NCBI RefSeq assembly: GCF_000308275.2
Contig: NZ_HG529491.1
Location: 183,477-247,476, forward strand
DNA length: 64,000 nt
Direction of reading: 5' to 3'
DNA from: Levyella massiliensis
Lineage (GTDB): Bacteria; Bacillota; Clostridia; Tissierellales; Peptoniphilaceae
This document shows, piece after piece, positions 37,854-47,060 of this stretch. The notes beneath the pieces were generated by a model. It was not told the origin of the DNA. It did not search any database and saw only the letters and a list, made by a program, of their open reading frames with translations. Position 1 is the first letter of the stretch. Every line of letters begins with the position of its first letter. A program made the translations under genes and the position numbers.

Positions 37854-39227
37854 TCAGATCTTTAAATTCACCCATTTCCCCTGATGGAAACGGAGCATCA
37901 TCAATACGGCGCTTGAAAATTGATGTGCCAGGATGCCCAACCAGATACCGTCAATGCCCATATGAAACAACTGTACCAAAACCACCGTCACCAAAGAGCG
38001 AATCACCGTAATCGTGATGGTGGATACAACTAAGGTATAGCGCACATCGCCGGCGGCACGTAATGCGCCTGCGCAGACGATGGAGATGATCTGAAAAAAC
38101 ACAATAAACATGACATAGCGTGAAATGCGGATGCCGCGCACGATATAACTGGCTTCGGAGAATGTGATGCGGAAAAACGCTCCGCCAAAGAAGAACAAGG
38201 TGATGAACCAAAAGACGGAGAGAATCACGCCAATGAACAGGCATGTATAGCCATAGTCCATGGCCCTCCTCTTCTTTCCCGCGCCCAAAGCCGAACCCGT
38301 AGACGCCACCGCCGCCGTCTGCATGCCACTCGCCAACGAAAAACCGAAGTTTAAGAGATTCATGCCTACGTTATGCGTCGCAAATACTTCCGTACCGAGG
38401 CTGGCCGCCTGCATAGCCGTTACCATAAAGCCCACGCGCATTAAGATGTTTTCCACGAAAATATTCACCGCCAGCGATGCTACGGCTTTCAAAGCCTCAA
38501 AGGCAGGGCGTATCTTTTTCTGTACGCAATAGCGAATTTGAATGAAGCTGTCGTGTTGAAAGAGCGATCCCAAACTGACCAAAAAACCAAAAAACTGTCC
38601 TGTGATCGACGCAATGGCAGCACCAGTCACGCCCAGCTCCGGAAAGCCCAGATGCCCTTGAATCAAGAGATAATTGCAGCAAATATTCACCACGCTCGAT
38701 ACCAGATTGGAAATAAAGGCAATGCGCGTATTGCCCGAACCGCTATGACCGGCGTTAATGATCATGGTCATGATGTTAAAAACAGATCCTGTTAACAAGA
38801 TGCGCAAATACAATGCCGCATCATCGTGTATCTCCGGATTGGAGCCCATAAAGCGCAATAAAGGGTCGTAATACAGATTGATAACAATCGCAATAAGCAG
38901 ATAAATGATAAGCGAAAACACCAACACGCTCATCACGGTTCGATTGGCTTCCTCTCTTTTGCCTTCCCCCTTGCGACGGGCAACAATGGCTGCCACGGCA
39001 ACATACATTGCTATTATCGGCGAAAGAAATAAGAAAATGGGCTGAATCGTGATACCAACGGCTGCCACCGCCGCGGGTCCCAATGGGGAAACCATCACGG
39101 TATCGATGATATTCGTAATCGTCGTAGCCAGGTTTTCCAAGATCGACGGCCAGGCCAATCCGAAAATCTTACGCATCCGCCCCGTATCTAAAATTCTTTT
39201 CCATCCTTGTCTTTCTTCTACTTCCAT
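37854..39227 (-). CDS. MATE-family efflux transporter
   Basis: The 457-residue membrane protein has about 12 helices in two six-helix halves and MATE features such as AWPSILENLATTITNIIDTVMVSPLG in the first helix region and SGSGNTR. Such proteins export cationic drugs or metabolites using Na+ or H+ gradients. It starts seven bases after the GNAT gene; GTGAGAG precedes the ATG, and an internal ATG at residue 18 is an alternative. The substrate is not predictable. Confidence 0.9.
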   Translation of the reverse strand: MEVEERQGWKRILDTGRMRKIFGLAWPSILENLATTITNIIDTVMVSPLGPAAVAAVGITIQPIFLFLSPIIAMYVAVAAIVARRKGEGKREEANRTVMSVLVFSLIIYLLIAIVINLYYDPLLRFMGSNPEIHDDAALYLRILLTGSVFNIMTMIINAGHSGSGNTRIAFISNLVSSVVNICCNYLLIQGHLGFPELGVTGAAIASITGQFFGFLVSLGSLFQHDSFIQIRYCVQKKIRPAFEALKAVASLAVNIFVENILMRVGFMVTAMQAASLGTEVFATHNVGMNLLNFGFSLASGMQTAAVASTGSALGAGKKRRAMDYGYTCLFIGVILSVFWFITLFFFGGAFFRITFSEASYIVRGIRISRYVMFIVFFQIISIVCAGALRAAGDVRYTLVVSTITITVIRSLVTVVLVQLFHMGIDGIWLGILAHQFSSAVLMMLRFHQGKWVNLKI

Positions 39228-39233
39228 ACTCTC

Positions 39234-39764
39234 TCACTTTTCTGTTTCCCGTGGTTCATTCTTGACTATCTTCTGAAACGCCTCGCGAGGCGCCCCATCG
39301 GCTAAATGAATCACCCCGCAATGCACAAAGCCTGCCTTACGAATGACTCTTTGCATCCCCTGATTCATTTTATGTGTATCGATGCGCAAGTTGTAAATTC
39401 CCTGTTCTCGTGCCCGTTTTTCTGCAAAGGCGAACATTGCTCGCGCCAAGCCGTGCACGGCAGGATCTGCCGCTACGCGATGCAGCGTAAGATACGCTTC
39501 ATCATTACGCCAAGCGCCGTGAATCTGCGCATAATTTGGTTCCGGTGTTTCCAGAAGGCAAAAAGTGCCAACGATATGCCCCTCTTCGATGGCCAAATAG
39601 CTGCGTCCTTTGGCAATATCTTCGTGCACCATCTCCTTCGATGGATTCCCCGTGGGCCATTGTTCCATATTGCCTTCTTGGCGCATACGTCTGCGCCCCT
39701 TTTCCAATAGATCCATAATGGCGGATAGATCCTCTTCCGTCGCTTTGCGTATAACGTCTATCAT
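39234..39764 (-). CDS. GNAT-family N-acetyltransferase
   Basis: The 176-residue protein has the GNAT core: an N-terminal IRKATEEDLSAIMDLL, a beta-strand with GTFCLLE, the acetyl-CoA region VHGLARAMFAFAEKRAREQG and LRIDTHKMNQGMQRVIRKAGF. The start at 39764 is preceded by GGGGAA; ten in-frame codons further upstream lack a good site. It is co-transcribed with the MATE gene from a probable TTGACA promoter. Its substrate (small molecule or protein N-terminus) is unknown. Confidence 0.87.
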   Translation of the reverse strand: MIDVIRKATEEDLSAIMDLLEKGRRRMRQEGNMEQWPTGNPSKEMVHEDIAKGRSYLAIEEGHIVGTFCLLETPEPNYAQIHGAWRNDEAYLTLHRVAADPAVHGLARAMFAFAEKRAREQGIYNLRIDTHKMNQGMQRVIRKAGFVHCGVIHLADGAPREAFQKIVKNEPRETEK

Positions 39765-39829
39765 AGCATTTTCCCCATGTCTTCGTTGCATCAACAGTCA
39801 TTCGTACGAAATTGTTCTTTTTTATAGCA

Positions 39830-39858
39830 TTTTTAGCCATGTATCACAGCCATGTCAA
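39830..39858 (-). promoter_or_regulatory. Putative promoter of the GNAT-MATE operon
   Basis: On the minus strand TTGACA (39853-39858), a 17-bp spacer and TAAAAA (39830-39835) fit a sigma-A promoter about 65 bases upstream of the GNAT start. A TATAAA lies nine bases further downstream. Confidence 0.45.
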
Positions 39859-40031
39859 GCATCTTTCATCTCTTATATGCCCAATTCGAAGTACGTCTCG
39901 CGTAAAATTTTCTTTGCATAGGATACAGTGGATTTGTGTGCTCCAAAGCGTAGAAGTCCTGAATCTCCGTTTTCCCGCTTCTTTTTCTGAATCATTATAC
40001 AGCATCCATACACCACATCTAGATTGCAGCC

Positions 40032-40060
40032 TTGGAATTATTAACTAGATATTGTAGAAT
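40032..40060 (+). promoter_or_regulatory. Putative sigma-A promoter of nrdAB
   Basis: TTGGAA, a 17-bp spacer and TAGAAT give a predicted transcript start near 40067 and a leader of about 100 bases. Inside the leader TTGCGATG pairs with CATCGCAA (about 40073-40113). No NrdR box was recognised. The rest of 39865-40031 shows nothing identifiable. Confidence 0.6.
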
Positions 40061-40167
40061 TAAGAAGCTGCTTTGCGATGCCGGACAAAAATCATCGACA
40101 TCGCAAGGCAAATCCTCCGGCCGTTGCGAAGAGCCGGGCTATCGTAACAAATGAGGAAGGAATTTGC

Positions 40168-42732
40168 ATGCAAATCATTAAGCGAGACGGTCGCATTGTA
40201 CCGTATGAACGCCGTAAAATTGAGCAAGCCATGGCCAAGGCTTTTCATCAGGTAAATAAGGCCATTTCCCAAGAAGATCTGAGCACGCTGGTCGATCATG
40301 TCGAAGCAACCTTTGACGGTGCCAAGGAGCTGACCGTTGAAGCCATTCAGGACCGCGTCGAATTGCAATTGATGGAAGCGGATCACTACGAAGTTGCCAA
40401 GAGCTATATTCTTTATCGTGAGGAGCGACGCAAAAAGCGCTCGATTCGTTCCCGCCTGGAGGCCTACTTCCCCGAGTTGCCGCAATTGCACGACATCTTA
40501 TTGTCCATTGAAGAGGCATACGATGAAGAAGTCTATGATTTGCGCCACCTGCTCTATAAATTTGAGAGCTTCTATAAAGAAGGCCGTAGCGTTGCCGAAC
40601 GTATGGAAGCGCTCATTCATGCCGCCATCGAACTGACGGATGAAGAGGCCACGCGTTGGGAGTTTATCGCCGGCCGTTTTTACAGCATTCAATACCATGA
40701 AAATCTCAAAAAGTCGTGGAAGAAGCGTATCGAAGAGGGCAAAGTTCCCGGCGTAGATCAGCCGCGCGCCCTGCGCTTTGAAGAGAAATTGCGTTCTCTA
40801 CAGGCCGAAGGTCTGTATGGCGATGAAGTGCCCGACACCTATTCTTCTGCCGAACTGGAAGAAGCGGCCGGTTGGATCGATGAAAGCAACGACCATCTCT
40901 TAAATTATTCGGGTTATGACCTGCTGGTGAATCGCTATGTCGTACGCAACTACAACTTGGAGCCGCTGGAAACCATTCAGGAAATGATGCTCGGCATTGC
41001 TCTCTTTTTAGCCATTCCGGAGAAAAAAGACCGCATGCACTGGGCACATGAGTTTTACCTGATGTTAAGCTCCCTGAAGGTCACGATGGCCACCCCGACG
41101 CTTGCAAATGCGCGTAAGCCCTTCCATCAGCTGAGTTCCTGCTTCATTGATACCGTTCCCGATGATCTCAAAGGGATCTATCGTTCTATTACGAACTTTG
41201 CCAACGTCTCCAAATTCGGCGGTGGCATGGGTCTCTATTTCGGCAAAGTCCGTGCTGCGGGCGCCTCGATTCGCGGCTTTAAGGGCGCAGCCGGGGGCGT
41301 CATCCGTTGGGTGCGCTTAGCCAATGACACCGCTGTTGCCGTCGATCAGCTCGGCGTGCGCCAGGGGGCGGTTGCCGTCTATCTGGATGCCTGGCACAAA
41401 GACGTGCCCGAATTTTTGCAGCTACGCACCAATAACGGCGATGACCGTATGAAAGCCCACGATGTCTTCCCGGCTATCTGCTATCCGGATTATTTCTGGG
41501 AACAAGTCGAAACCAATATGGGTGGACAGTGGGGACTCCTTGATCCGCACGAAATCTTAACCATCAAAGGCTACGCCCTTGAAGATTCCTATGGCCAAGA
41601 ATGGACGGATAAATATCTGGACTGCTTAGGCGATGAGCGCATCTCCAAGCGTTGGATTCCCATTAAGGAAATGGTGCGACTGATGATTAAGAGTCTGGTC
41701 GAAACGGGCACGCCTTTCACCTTCAATCGCGATGTCGTCAATCGCGCCAATCCGAACAAGGATAAGGGCATGATCTATTGTTCCAACCTCTGTACGGAAA
41801 TCGCACAAAATATGTCCGCCACGGAATCCATCAGTGAAGAAGTGTCCACCACGGAAACTGCCGATGGCGATCCCATCATTGTCACTAAGACCAAACCGGG
41901 CGATTATGTGGTCTGCAACCTGGCAAGCCTCAACCTCGGTAAAATCAATGTGAACGATGCCGAGGAGTTCCGCCGCATTACCACTGCCGCTGTGCGTGCG
42001 TTGGATAATGTCATTGAACTCAACTACTTCCCCGTCGCCGCGGCAAAAATCAACAACAGCCATTATCGCCCCATCGGGCTCGGCGTCTCCGGCTACCACC
42101 ACATGCTCGCCAACGAACGCGTCTTCTGGGAGTCCGAAGAGCATTTGACGCTTGCCGATCGTGTCTTCGAGGACATGAACTATTATGCCATCACGGCCTC
42201 GATGGAAAACGCCAAGGACAAAGGCGCCTATCCGTATTTCCACGGTTCCGATTGGGAAACCGGCGCCTATTTCAAAGATCGAAACTATACCTCGGAGCGC
42301 TGGAAGGCACTGGCGGCGGAGGTCAAGCAATACGGTCTACGCAACGGCTATCTGTTGGCGGTTGCGCCCACCTCTTCCACCTCCATCATTGCCGGCACGT
42401 CGCCGGGCGTCGATCCGATCATGAATCGCTTCTATTATGATGAAAAGAAAAACGGCCTCATTCCGCGCGTCGCGCCGGATCTCAATATGTCTAACTTTGT
42501 GTACTACAACGCCGCCCATGCCACCGACCAATCCTGGTCCATCAAAGCCGCCAGTGTGCGCACACGCCATATTGATCAGGCCACCAGCATGAACCTCTAC
42601 ATCACCAATGACTTCACGTTCCGGCAAATCTTAACGCTGTATCTGGAAGCCTATCATGCAGGTCTCAAAACCATTTACTACATTCGCTCCAAGAGCTTAC
42701 AAGTTGAAGATTGCGAAAGCTGTGCCGTCTGA
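40168..42732 (+). CDS. nrdA: Class I ribonucleoside-diphosphate reductase alpha subunit
   Basis: The 854-residue protein starts at the ATG at 40168, seven bases after GAGGAAGG. An ATP-cone (about 1-95, MQIIKRDGRIVPYERRKI) allows allosteric activity control. The barrel contains LSSCFIDT (redox Cys), the active-site triad in SNLCTEIAQN (Asn-x-Cys-x-Glu), VVCNLASLNLG (second redox Cys), and APTSSTSIIAGTSPG. The C-terminal YYIRSKSLQVEDCESCAV supplies the radical-relay tyrosines and the CxxC electron shuttle. It reduces ribonucleotides to deoxyribonucleotides with NrdB, whose gene follows by 20 bases. Confidence 0.95.
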   Translation: MQIIKRDGRIVPYERRKIEQAMAKAFHQVNKAISQEDLSTLVDHVEATFDGAKELTVEAIQDRVELQLMEADHYEVAKSYILYREERRKKRSIRSRLEAYFPELPQLHDILLSIEEAYDEEVYDLRHLLYKFESFYKEGRSVAERMEALIHAAIELTDEEATRWEFIAGRFYSIQYHENLKKSWKKRIEEGKVPGVDQPRALRFEEKLRSLQAEGLYGDEVPDTYSSAELEEAAGWIDESNDHLLNYSGYDLLVNRYVVRNYNLEPLETIQEMMLGIALFLAIPEKKDRMHWAHEFYLMLSSLKVTMATPTLANARKPFHQLSSCFIDTVPDDLKGIYRSITNFANVSKFGGGMGLYFGKVRAAGASIRGFKGAAGGVIRWVRLANDTAVAVDQLGVRQGAVAVYLDAWHKDVPEFLQLRTNNGDDRMKAHDVFPAICYPDYFWEQVETNMGGQWGLLDPHEILTIKGYALEDSYGQEWTDKYLDCLGDERISKRWIPIKEMVRLMIKSLVETGTPFTFNRDVVNRANPNKDKGMIYCSNLCTEIAQNMSATESISEEVSTTETADGDPIIVTKTKPGDYVVCNLASLNLGKINVNDAEEFRRITTAAVRALDNVIELNYFPVAAAKINNSHYRPIGLGVSGYHHMLANERVFWESEEHLTLADRVFEDMNYYAITASMENAKDKGAYPYFHGSDWETGAYFKDRNYTSERWKALAAEVKQYGLRNGYLLAVAPTSSTSIIAGTSPGVDPIMNRFYYDEKKNGLIPRVAPDLNMSNFVYYNAAHATDQSWSIKAASVRTRHIDQATSMNLYITNDFTFRQILTLYLEAYHAGLKTIYYIRSKSLQVEDCESCAV

Positions 42733-42752
42733 TCGGCCTAGAAAGGATTGCC

Positions 42753-43796
42753 ATGGAACTGATGCACAAAAATCCGTTATTCAATCCCAACGGAGACATT
42801 GAACTCGTCAAACGTCGCATGATTGGCGGCAACACCACAAACCTCAATGATTTCAACAACATGAAATATGAGTGGGTGTCGGACTGGTATCGCCAAGCGA
42901 TGAACAATTTCTGGATCCCGGAAGAGATCAATCTGGCCCAGGATAAGAAGCAATATCCACAGCTGGTCGAATACGAACGCCGCGCCTACGACAAGATCCT
43001 GAGCTTCCTGATCTTCTTGGACAGCATCCAGTCGGCCAACTTGCCATCAATCTCCCAATACATCACCGCCAACGAGACAAACCTCTGTTTGCACATTCAA
43101 ACCTATCAGGAATGCATTCATTCGCAGAGCTACAGCTACATGCTTGACTCCATCTGCGATCCGAATGAACGCGACAATGTCCTCTTCCAGTGGCGTGACG
43201 ACGAGCACCTCTTAAAGCGCAATACTTTCATCGGTGATATTTATAATGACTTCCAGCAACAGCCGGATGTCCACAACTTCATGCGCGTCATGATTGGCAA
43301 CTACATCCTGGAAGGCATCTATTTCTACAGTGGCTTCATGTTCTTCTACAATCTCGCGCGTAACGGCCGCATGACCGGTTCCGCCCAGCAGATTCGCTAC
43401 ATCAATCGCGATGAAAATACGCATCTGTGGCTGTTCCGCAACATCATCCAAACCCTGCGCAAGGAAAATCCGGATCTCTTCCGCTCCGTCCTGCAGGATG
43501 AATACCAGCGCATGATTAAGGAAGGCACAGAACAGGAAATCGCTTGGTCCGAATACGTCATCGGCGATCGCCTTGAGGGGCTCAACGGCCAGATGTGCGT
43601 CGACTACATTCGCTACCTCGGCAACCTCCGCGCCACCGGCCTCGGTCTGGATCCCATCTATTCCGGCTACAACGAAGAACCCAGCAGCATGAAATGGGTC
43701 TCCAACTACTCCAACGCCAACATGATTCGCACCGACTTCTTCGAAGCCCGCTCCACTGCCTATGCTAAGAGCGGTGCGTTGGTAGATGACCTGTAA
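42753..43796 (+). CDS. nrdB: Class I ribonucleotide reductase beta (radical) subunit
   Basis: The 347-residue ferritin-like protein has all six metal ligands: Asp in FLDSIQ, Glu and His in ECIHSQSYSY, Glu in ILEGIYFY, and Glu and His in RDENTHLW. The Tyr four residues after His in IHSQSY matches the radical tyrosine (Y122 in E. coli). The start at 42753 follows AGAAAGGA. It generates the tyrosyl radical for NrdA and requires oxygen or a superoxide-type oxidant, notable in an anaerobe. A strong terminator follows. Confidence 0.95.
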   Translation: MELMHKNPLFNPNGDIELVKRRMIGGNTTNLNDFNNMKYEWVSDWYRQAMNNFWIPEEINLAQDKKQYPQLVEYERRAYDKILSFLIFLDSIQSANLPSISQYITANETNLCLHIQTYQECIHSQSYSYMLDSICDPNERDNVLFQWRDDEHLLKRNTFIGDIYNDFQQQPDVHNFMRVMIGNYILEGIYFYSGFMFFYNLARNGRMTGSAQQIRYINRDENTHLWLFRNIIQTLRKENPDLFRSVLQDEYQRMIKEGTEQEIAWSEYVIGDRLEGLNGQMCVDYIRYLGNLRATGLGLDPIYSGYNEEPSSMKWVSNYSNANMIRTDFFEARSTAYAKSGALVDDL

Positions 43797-43815
43797 AGAG
43801 AAATAATGTAGATAG

Positions 43816-43851
43816 AAAAAAGGCGACCCGACGGGGCCGCCTTTTTTCTAT
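43816..43851 (+). terminator. Rho-independent terminator after nrdB
   Basis: AAAAAAGGCG(a)CCC-GAC-GGG(gc)CGCCTTTTTT forms a stem with a small internal loop, flanked by A- and T-runs. It ends where palindrome array 2 begins. Confidence 0.8.
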
Positions 43852-43853
43852 TC

Positions 43854-44788
43854 TTCCGTCGGTAATCGAAAATTCAGCATCGCCCACGGTACACCGCCGA
43901 TTCTCTACCGGGGGTAATGCCATTTTTAACTTTACCAACGGTAGCCGAAACCGACCATCACGCCTTTTTCTACCGGGGGTAATGGCTTTTTCGGCTTTAC
44001 CAACGGTAGCTGCAACGGCCCATTACCCCTTTTTCTACCGGGGGTAATGGCTTTTTCCCCATTACCAACGGTAGCTGCGACGGCCTATCACGCCTTTTTC
44101 TACCGTTGGTAATGGCTTTTTCGGCTTTACCAACGGTAGCCGAAACTACCAATCACGACTTTTCCTACCGTCGGTAATGCCTTTTTGGCCTTTACCAACG
44201 GTAGCTGCGACGGCCTATCACGCCTTTTTCTACCGGGGGTAATGCCTTTTTCCCCATTACCAACGGTAGCCGCAACCGCCCATTACGCCTTTTCCTACCG
44301 GGGGTAATGCCTTTTTCCCCATTACCAACGGTAGCTGCAACGGCCCATTACCCCTTTTCCTACCGTTGGTAATCGCTTTTTCGCCTTTACCAACGGTAGT
44401 TGTAGCCGCTCATTCCCCCTTTCTCTACCGTTGGTAATCGCTTTTTTGGCATTACCAACGGTACGCAAAGCCAAAATGCCTCCCATTTTCTACCGTCGGT
44501 AATCGCTTTTTCGCCATTACCAACGGTAGCCGAAACCGACCATCATGCCTTTTTCTACCGGGGGTAATGGCTTTTTCCCCATTACCAACGGTAGCTGTAA
44601 CCGCCCATCACGATTTTTTCTACCGGGGGTAATGGCTTTTTCGCCATTACCAACGGTAGCCGAAACCGACCATCATGCCTTTTTCTACCGGGGGTAATGG
44701 CTTTTTCCCCATTACCAACGGTAGCTGTAACTGCCCATTACACCTTTTTTTACCGGGGGTAATGCCTTTTTCGCCATTACCAACGGTA
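43854..44788. repeat. Palindrome array 2: 14 copies at an exact 65-bp period, plus one degenerate copy
   Basis: Full units start at 43906, 43971, 44036, 44101, 44166, 44231, 44296, 44361, 44426, 44491, 44556, 44621, 44686 and 44751. Each is a 38-bp unit plus a 27-bp spacer with no slippage. The right arm ACCAACGGTA is invariant, while the left arm is TACCGGGGGTAAT in nine copies and TACCGTTGG or TACCGTCGG in the rest. TTTTT marks the centre on the plus strand. In the best copies a 16-bp stem is possible (TACCGTTGGTAATGGC with GCCATTACCAACGGTA). The degenerate unit is at 43854-43891. The array ends 34 bp before the ahpC -10 and shares its core with array 1. Confidence 0.95.
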
Positions 44789-44818
44789 CGCATGCCGAGC
44801 ACTCCATGTCCCTTTATA

Positions 44819-44827
44819 TGCTATAAT
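44819..44827 (+). promoter_or_regulatory. Extended -10 promoter of ahpC
   Basis: TGCTATAAT is a full extended -10. The -35 region is poor. The predicted start is near 44834, giving a leader of about 120 bases. No PerR or OxyR box was recognised. Confidence 0.6.
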
Positions 44828-44954
44828 TGTAAGCGTACACTAACACAAAGGCTCGGGCATGCAGGACAACTTTTTCTCTGCGTTCCACCTGTCCATAAGC
44901 GTCGCTTGTCCGTAGGCATCGCCTGTGCGGCGATATGTTGTAGAAGGAGGAGTA

Positions 44955-45521
44955 ATGTCTTTAATTAATAAACCAGTTTCGGATTTTAGCACGATGGCCT
45001 ATCAAAAAGGCGTCGGTGAAAAGCAAGTATCGCTACAGGATATTAAGGGAAAATGGGCTGTTTTCTTCTTCTATCCCGCTGACTTCACATTTATCTGTCC
45101 CACGGAACTGGAGGATCTGCAAAAAAATTATAAGGCGTTTCAGGAGGCTAACTGCGAGATTTACAGCGTTTCCTGCGACAGTCATTTCGTACACAAAGCG
45201 TGGGCGGATGCATCGGAAAACATCGGCAGTTTGGAATATACCATGTTGGCCGATCCTACCGGTGAAATAGCCAAGGATTTTGAGGTCTATATCGAGGATG
45301 CCGGTCAGGCCGAACGCGGTACCTTCGTGATCAATCCGGAGGGACGCATTGTCGGTTATGAGGTTAACGCTGGCAATGTCGGACGTAACGCGAAAGAACT
45401 GTTGCGCAAGGTGCACGCCTTCCAATTCGTCCATGAGCATGGCGACAATGTTTGCCCGGCAAATTGGGATATTGGCGATGATGTACTAACGCCGTCCATG
45501 GATCTGGTCGGAAAACTGTAA
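44955..45521 (+). CDS. ahpC: AhpC-type 2-Cys peroxiredoxin
   Basis: The 188-residue protein has peroxidatic Cys48 in FTFICPTEL and resolving Cys167 in NVCPANW, the typical AhpC arrangement. It reduces peroxides in the cytoplasm. The start at 44955 follows AGGAGGAG; an upstream in-frame ATG lacks a site. No AhpF is adjacent, so the reductant (thioredoxin-like or an unlinked AhpF) is unknown. A terminator follows. Confidence 0.95.
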   Translation: MSLINKPVSDFSTMAYQKGVGEKQVSLQDIKGKWAVFFFYPADFTFICPTELEDLQKNYKAFQEANCEIYSVSCDSHFVHKAWADASENIGSLEYTMLADPTGEIAKDFEVYIEDAGQAERGTFVINPEGRIVGYEVNAGNVGRNAKELLRKVHAFQFVHEHGDNVCPANWDIGDDVLTPSMDLVGKL

Positions 45522-45555
45522 GAGCTTTCGGCAAAAGCCGATAATTCATTGCAAC

Positions 45556-45594
45556 AAAGACGGAAACTGCCATTACGCGGCTTCCGTCTTTTTA
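45556..45594 (+). terminator. Rho-independent terminator after ahpC
   Basis: AAGACGGAA pairs with TTCCGTCTT around a 16-base region containing a further GCC/GGC, followed by TTTTT. Confidence 0.75.
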
Positions 45595-45689
45595 TACCGT
45601 ATGTCCAAAAATTTTGTACTCAAAAATGAAAGCTTACACAGCATAGGTAAAGGCCATTTTTCACGTTACATCAAAGATAAGGTTTTCCA

Positions 45690-45718
45690 TTTACAAATGC
45701 GTTGAAATCGGATAAATT
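45690..45718 (+). promoter_or_regulatory. Putative promoter of the DAACS symporter gene
   Basis: TTTACA, a 17-bp spacer and TAAATT fit a sigma-A promoter, with a predicted start near 45725 and an 80-base leader. Confidence 0.5.
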
Positions 45719-45736
45719 ATAAATGTCGTAACGTTT

Positions 45737-45773
45737 TCTCTGCTATGAGGTGTGGTTCACCTGAAATGCGAGA
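45737..45773 (+). promoter_or_regulatory. Structured 5' leader element before the DAACS symporter
   Basis: The outer stem TCTCtGC / GCGAGA, an internal loop (TATG / GAAAT) and the inner stem AGGTG / CACCT with a five-base loop form a compact three-part hairpin near the predicted 5' end. It matches no riboswitch I recognise. There is no T-run after it, so it is not a terminator. Confidence 0.35.
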
Positions 45774-45804
45774 CAACGGGCATTTATTATATAAGGAGTT
45801 TATC

Positions 45805-47052
45805 ATGGAAAGTACAAAATCGGATGCACCGCAAAAGACCGATAAAAAGCATCTCGGTCTCGTCCCTCGTCTGATCATCGGTATCATACTTGGTATCTTG
45901 ATCGGCCAATACGCGCCACAGTTCCTCTCGCAAACCGTCGTTACCGTTTCCAACTTTGTCAGCTTATTCATTAAATTTGTTATTCCGCTGATGATTTTGG
46001 CCTTCGTAACCATGGGTATTGCTGACATTTCACAAGGCGCCGGTAAATTATTGCTGTTTACGGTTATTTTGGCCTATGGGTCCACACTGATTGCCGGAAC
46101 CGCTTCCTATCTGGTGTCCGCTTCATTGTTCCCGTCCTTCATTTCCTCAGAGGATGTGAAAACCATTGCGGAAACCGCTGAACACAATTTAGACCCATTC
46201 TTTACGCTGAATTTGCCACCGCTGCTGGATACGATCTCCGCTGTGGTCATGGCCTTCATCCTCGGCTTGAGCATCTCAACGATGCGCGGCAAGGAAATTG
46301 GCAATGCCCTTTACAGCGGTATGAGTGAATTCTCCAAGATTATTGAAAAAGTGCTGAATAAAGTCATCATTCCGCTGCTGCCACTTTATATCTGCGGAAC
46401 CTTCGTGAACATGACTTATTCCGGTCAAACCTTCACGATTCTGGGAATCCTGTGGAAAGTCTTCTTGGTCGTCATCCTGATGCATTGGATTTACCTGTTT
46501 CTGCAGTTCAGTCTGGCAGGCAGCCTCACGAAGCGCAATCCTTTAATGATGATCAAAAACCAGATCCCGGGTTACTTAACTGCCGTTGGTACACAGTCCT
46601 CTGCGGCCACCATTCCTGTCAATCTACAATGCGCCGAAAGCAACGGCGTCAGCCGCGAAATTCGTAACTTTGTCGTGCCACTGTGCGCAAACATTCATAT
46701 GTGTGGATCGATGATCACGATTGTTTCGTGTGCCACCGCCGTATGCTTAATGCACAGTCTGCCGATTTCCATCGGTACCGTCGTGCCCTTCATTCTGACC
46801 TTGGGCGTAGCGATGGTGGCTTCACCGGGTGCCCCGGGCGGATCGATCATGACGGCACTACCCTTCCTATATTTGATCTTTGGTACGCAAGCTGGCGATC
46901 CGCAAGGTCCCATCTGTGCGTTAATGGTAGCCCTGTATATCACGCAGGATTCCTTCGGAACCGCCTGCAACGTTTCTGGTGATAACGCGATTGCCGCTAT
47001 CGTTGATAAATATAACGACGAGGCCATTCTCCATAAAGTCGCCGCGAAATAA
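45805..47052 (+). CDS. DAACS-family sodium:dicarboxylate/amino-acid symporter, probably serine (or threonine) uptake
   Basis: The 415-residue membrane protein has the family hairpin motifs GTQSSAATIPV (HP1), VASPGAPGGS (HP2) and QDSFGTACNVSGDNAIA (TM8-like substrate site). It uses Na+ to import a small carboxylated solute. The start at 45805 follows AAGGAG. The two subunits of serine dehydratase follow directly, after a terminator, so serine is a reasonable substrate; glutamate, aspartate or threonine remain possible. The conserved Arg found in aspartate-specific members at the TM8 site is not present in the expected position. Confidence 0.85.
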   Translation: MESTKSDAPQKTDKKHLGLVPRLIIGIILGILIGQYAPQFLSQTVVTVSNFVSLFIKFVIPLMILAFVTMGIADISQGAGKLLLFTVILAYGSTLIAGTASYLVSASLFPSFISSEDVKTIAETAEHNLDPFFTLNLPPLLDTISAVVMAFILGLSISTMRGKEIGNALYSGMSEFSKIIEKVLNKVIIPLLPLYICGTFVNMTYSGQTFTILGILWKVFLVVILMHWIYLFLQFSLAGSLTKRNPLMMIKNQIPGYLTAVGTQSSAATIPVNLQCAESNGVSREIRNFVVPLCANIHMCGSMITIVSCATAVCLMHSLPISIGTVVPFILTLGVAMVASPGAPGGSIMTALPFLYLIFGTQAGDPQGPICALMVALYITQDSFGTACNVSGDNAIAAIVDKYNDEAILHKVAAK

Positions 47053-47060
47053 GTCTTGTA

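Noticed and set aside
40061-40167. Cobalamin or c-di-GMP riboswitch upstream of nrdA
   Set aside because: Short stretches such as GCAAATCC and CCTCCGGCC are reminiscent, but the conserved core elements of either class are not present in order.
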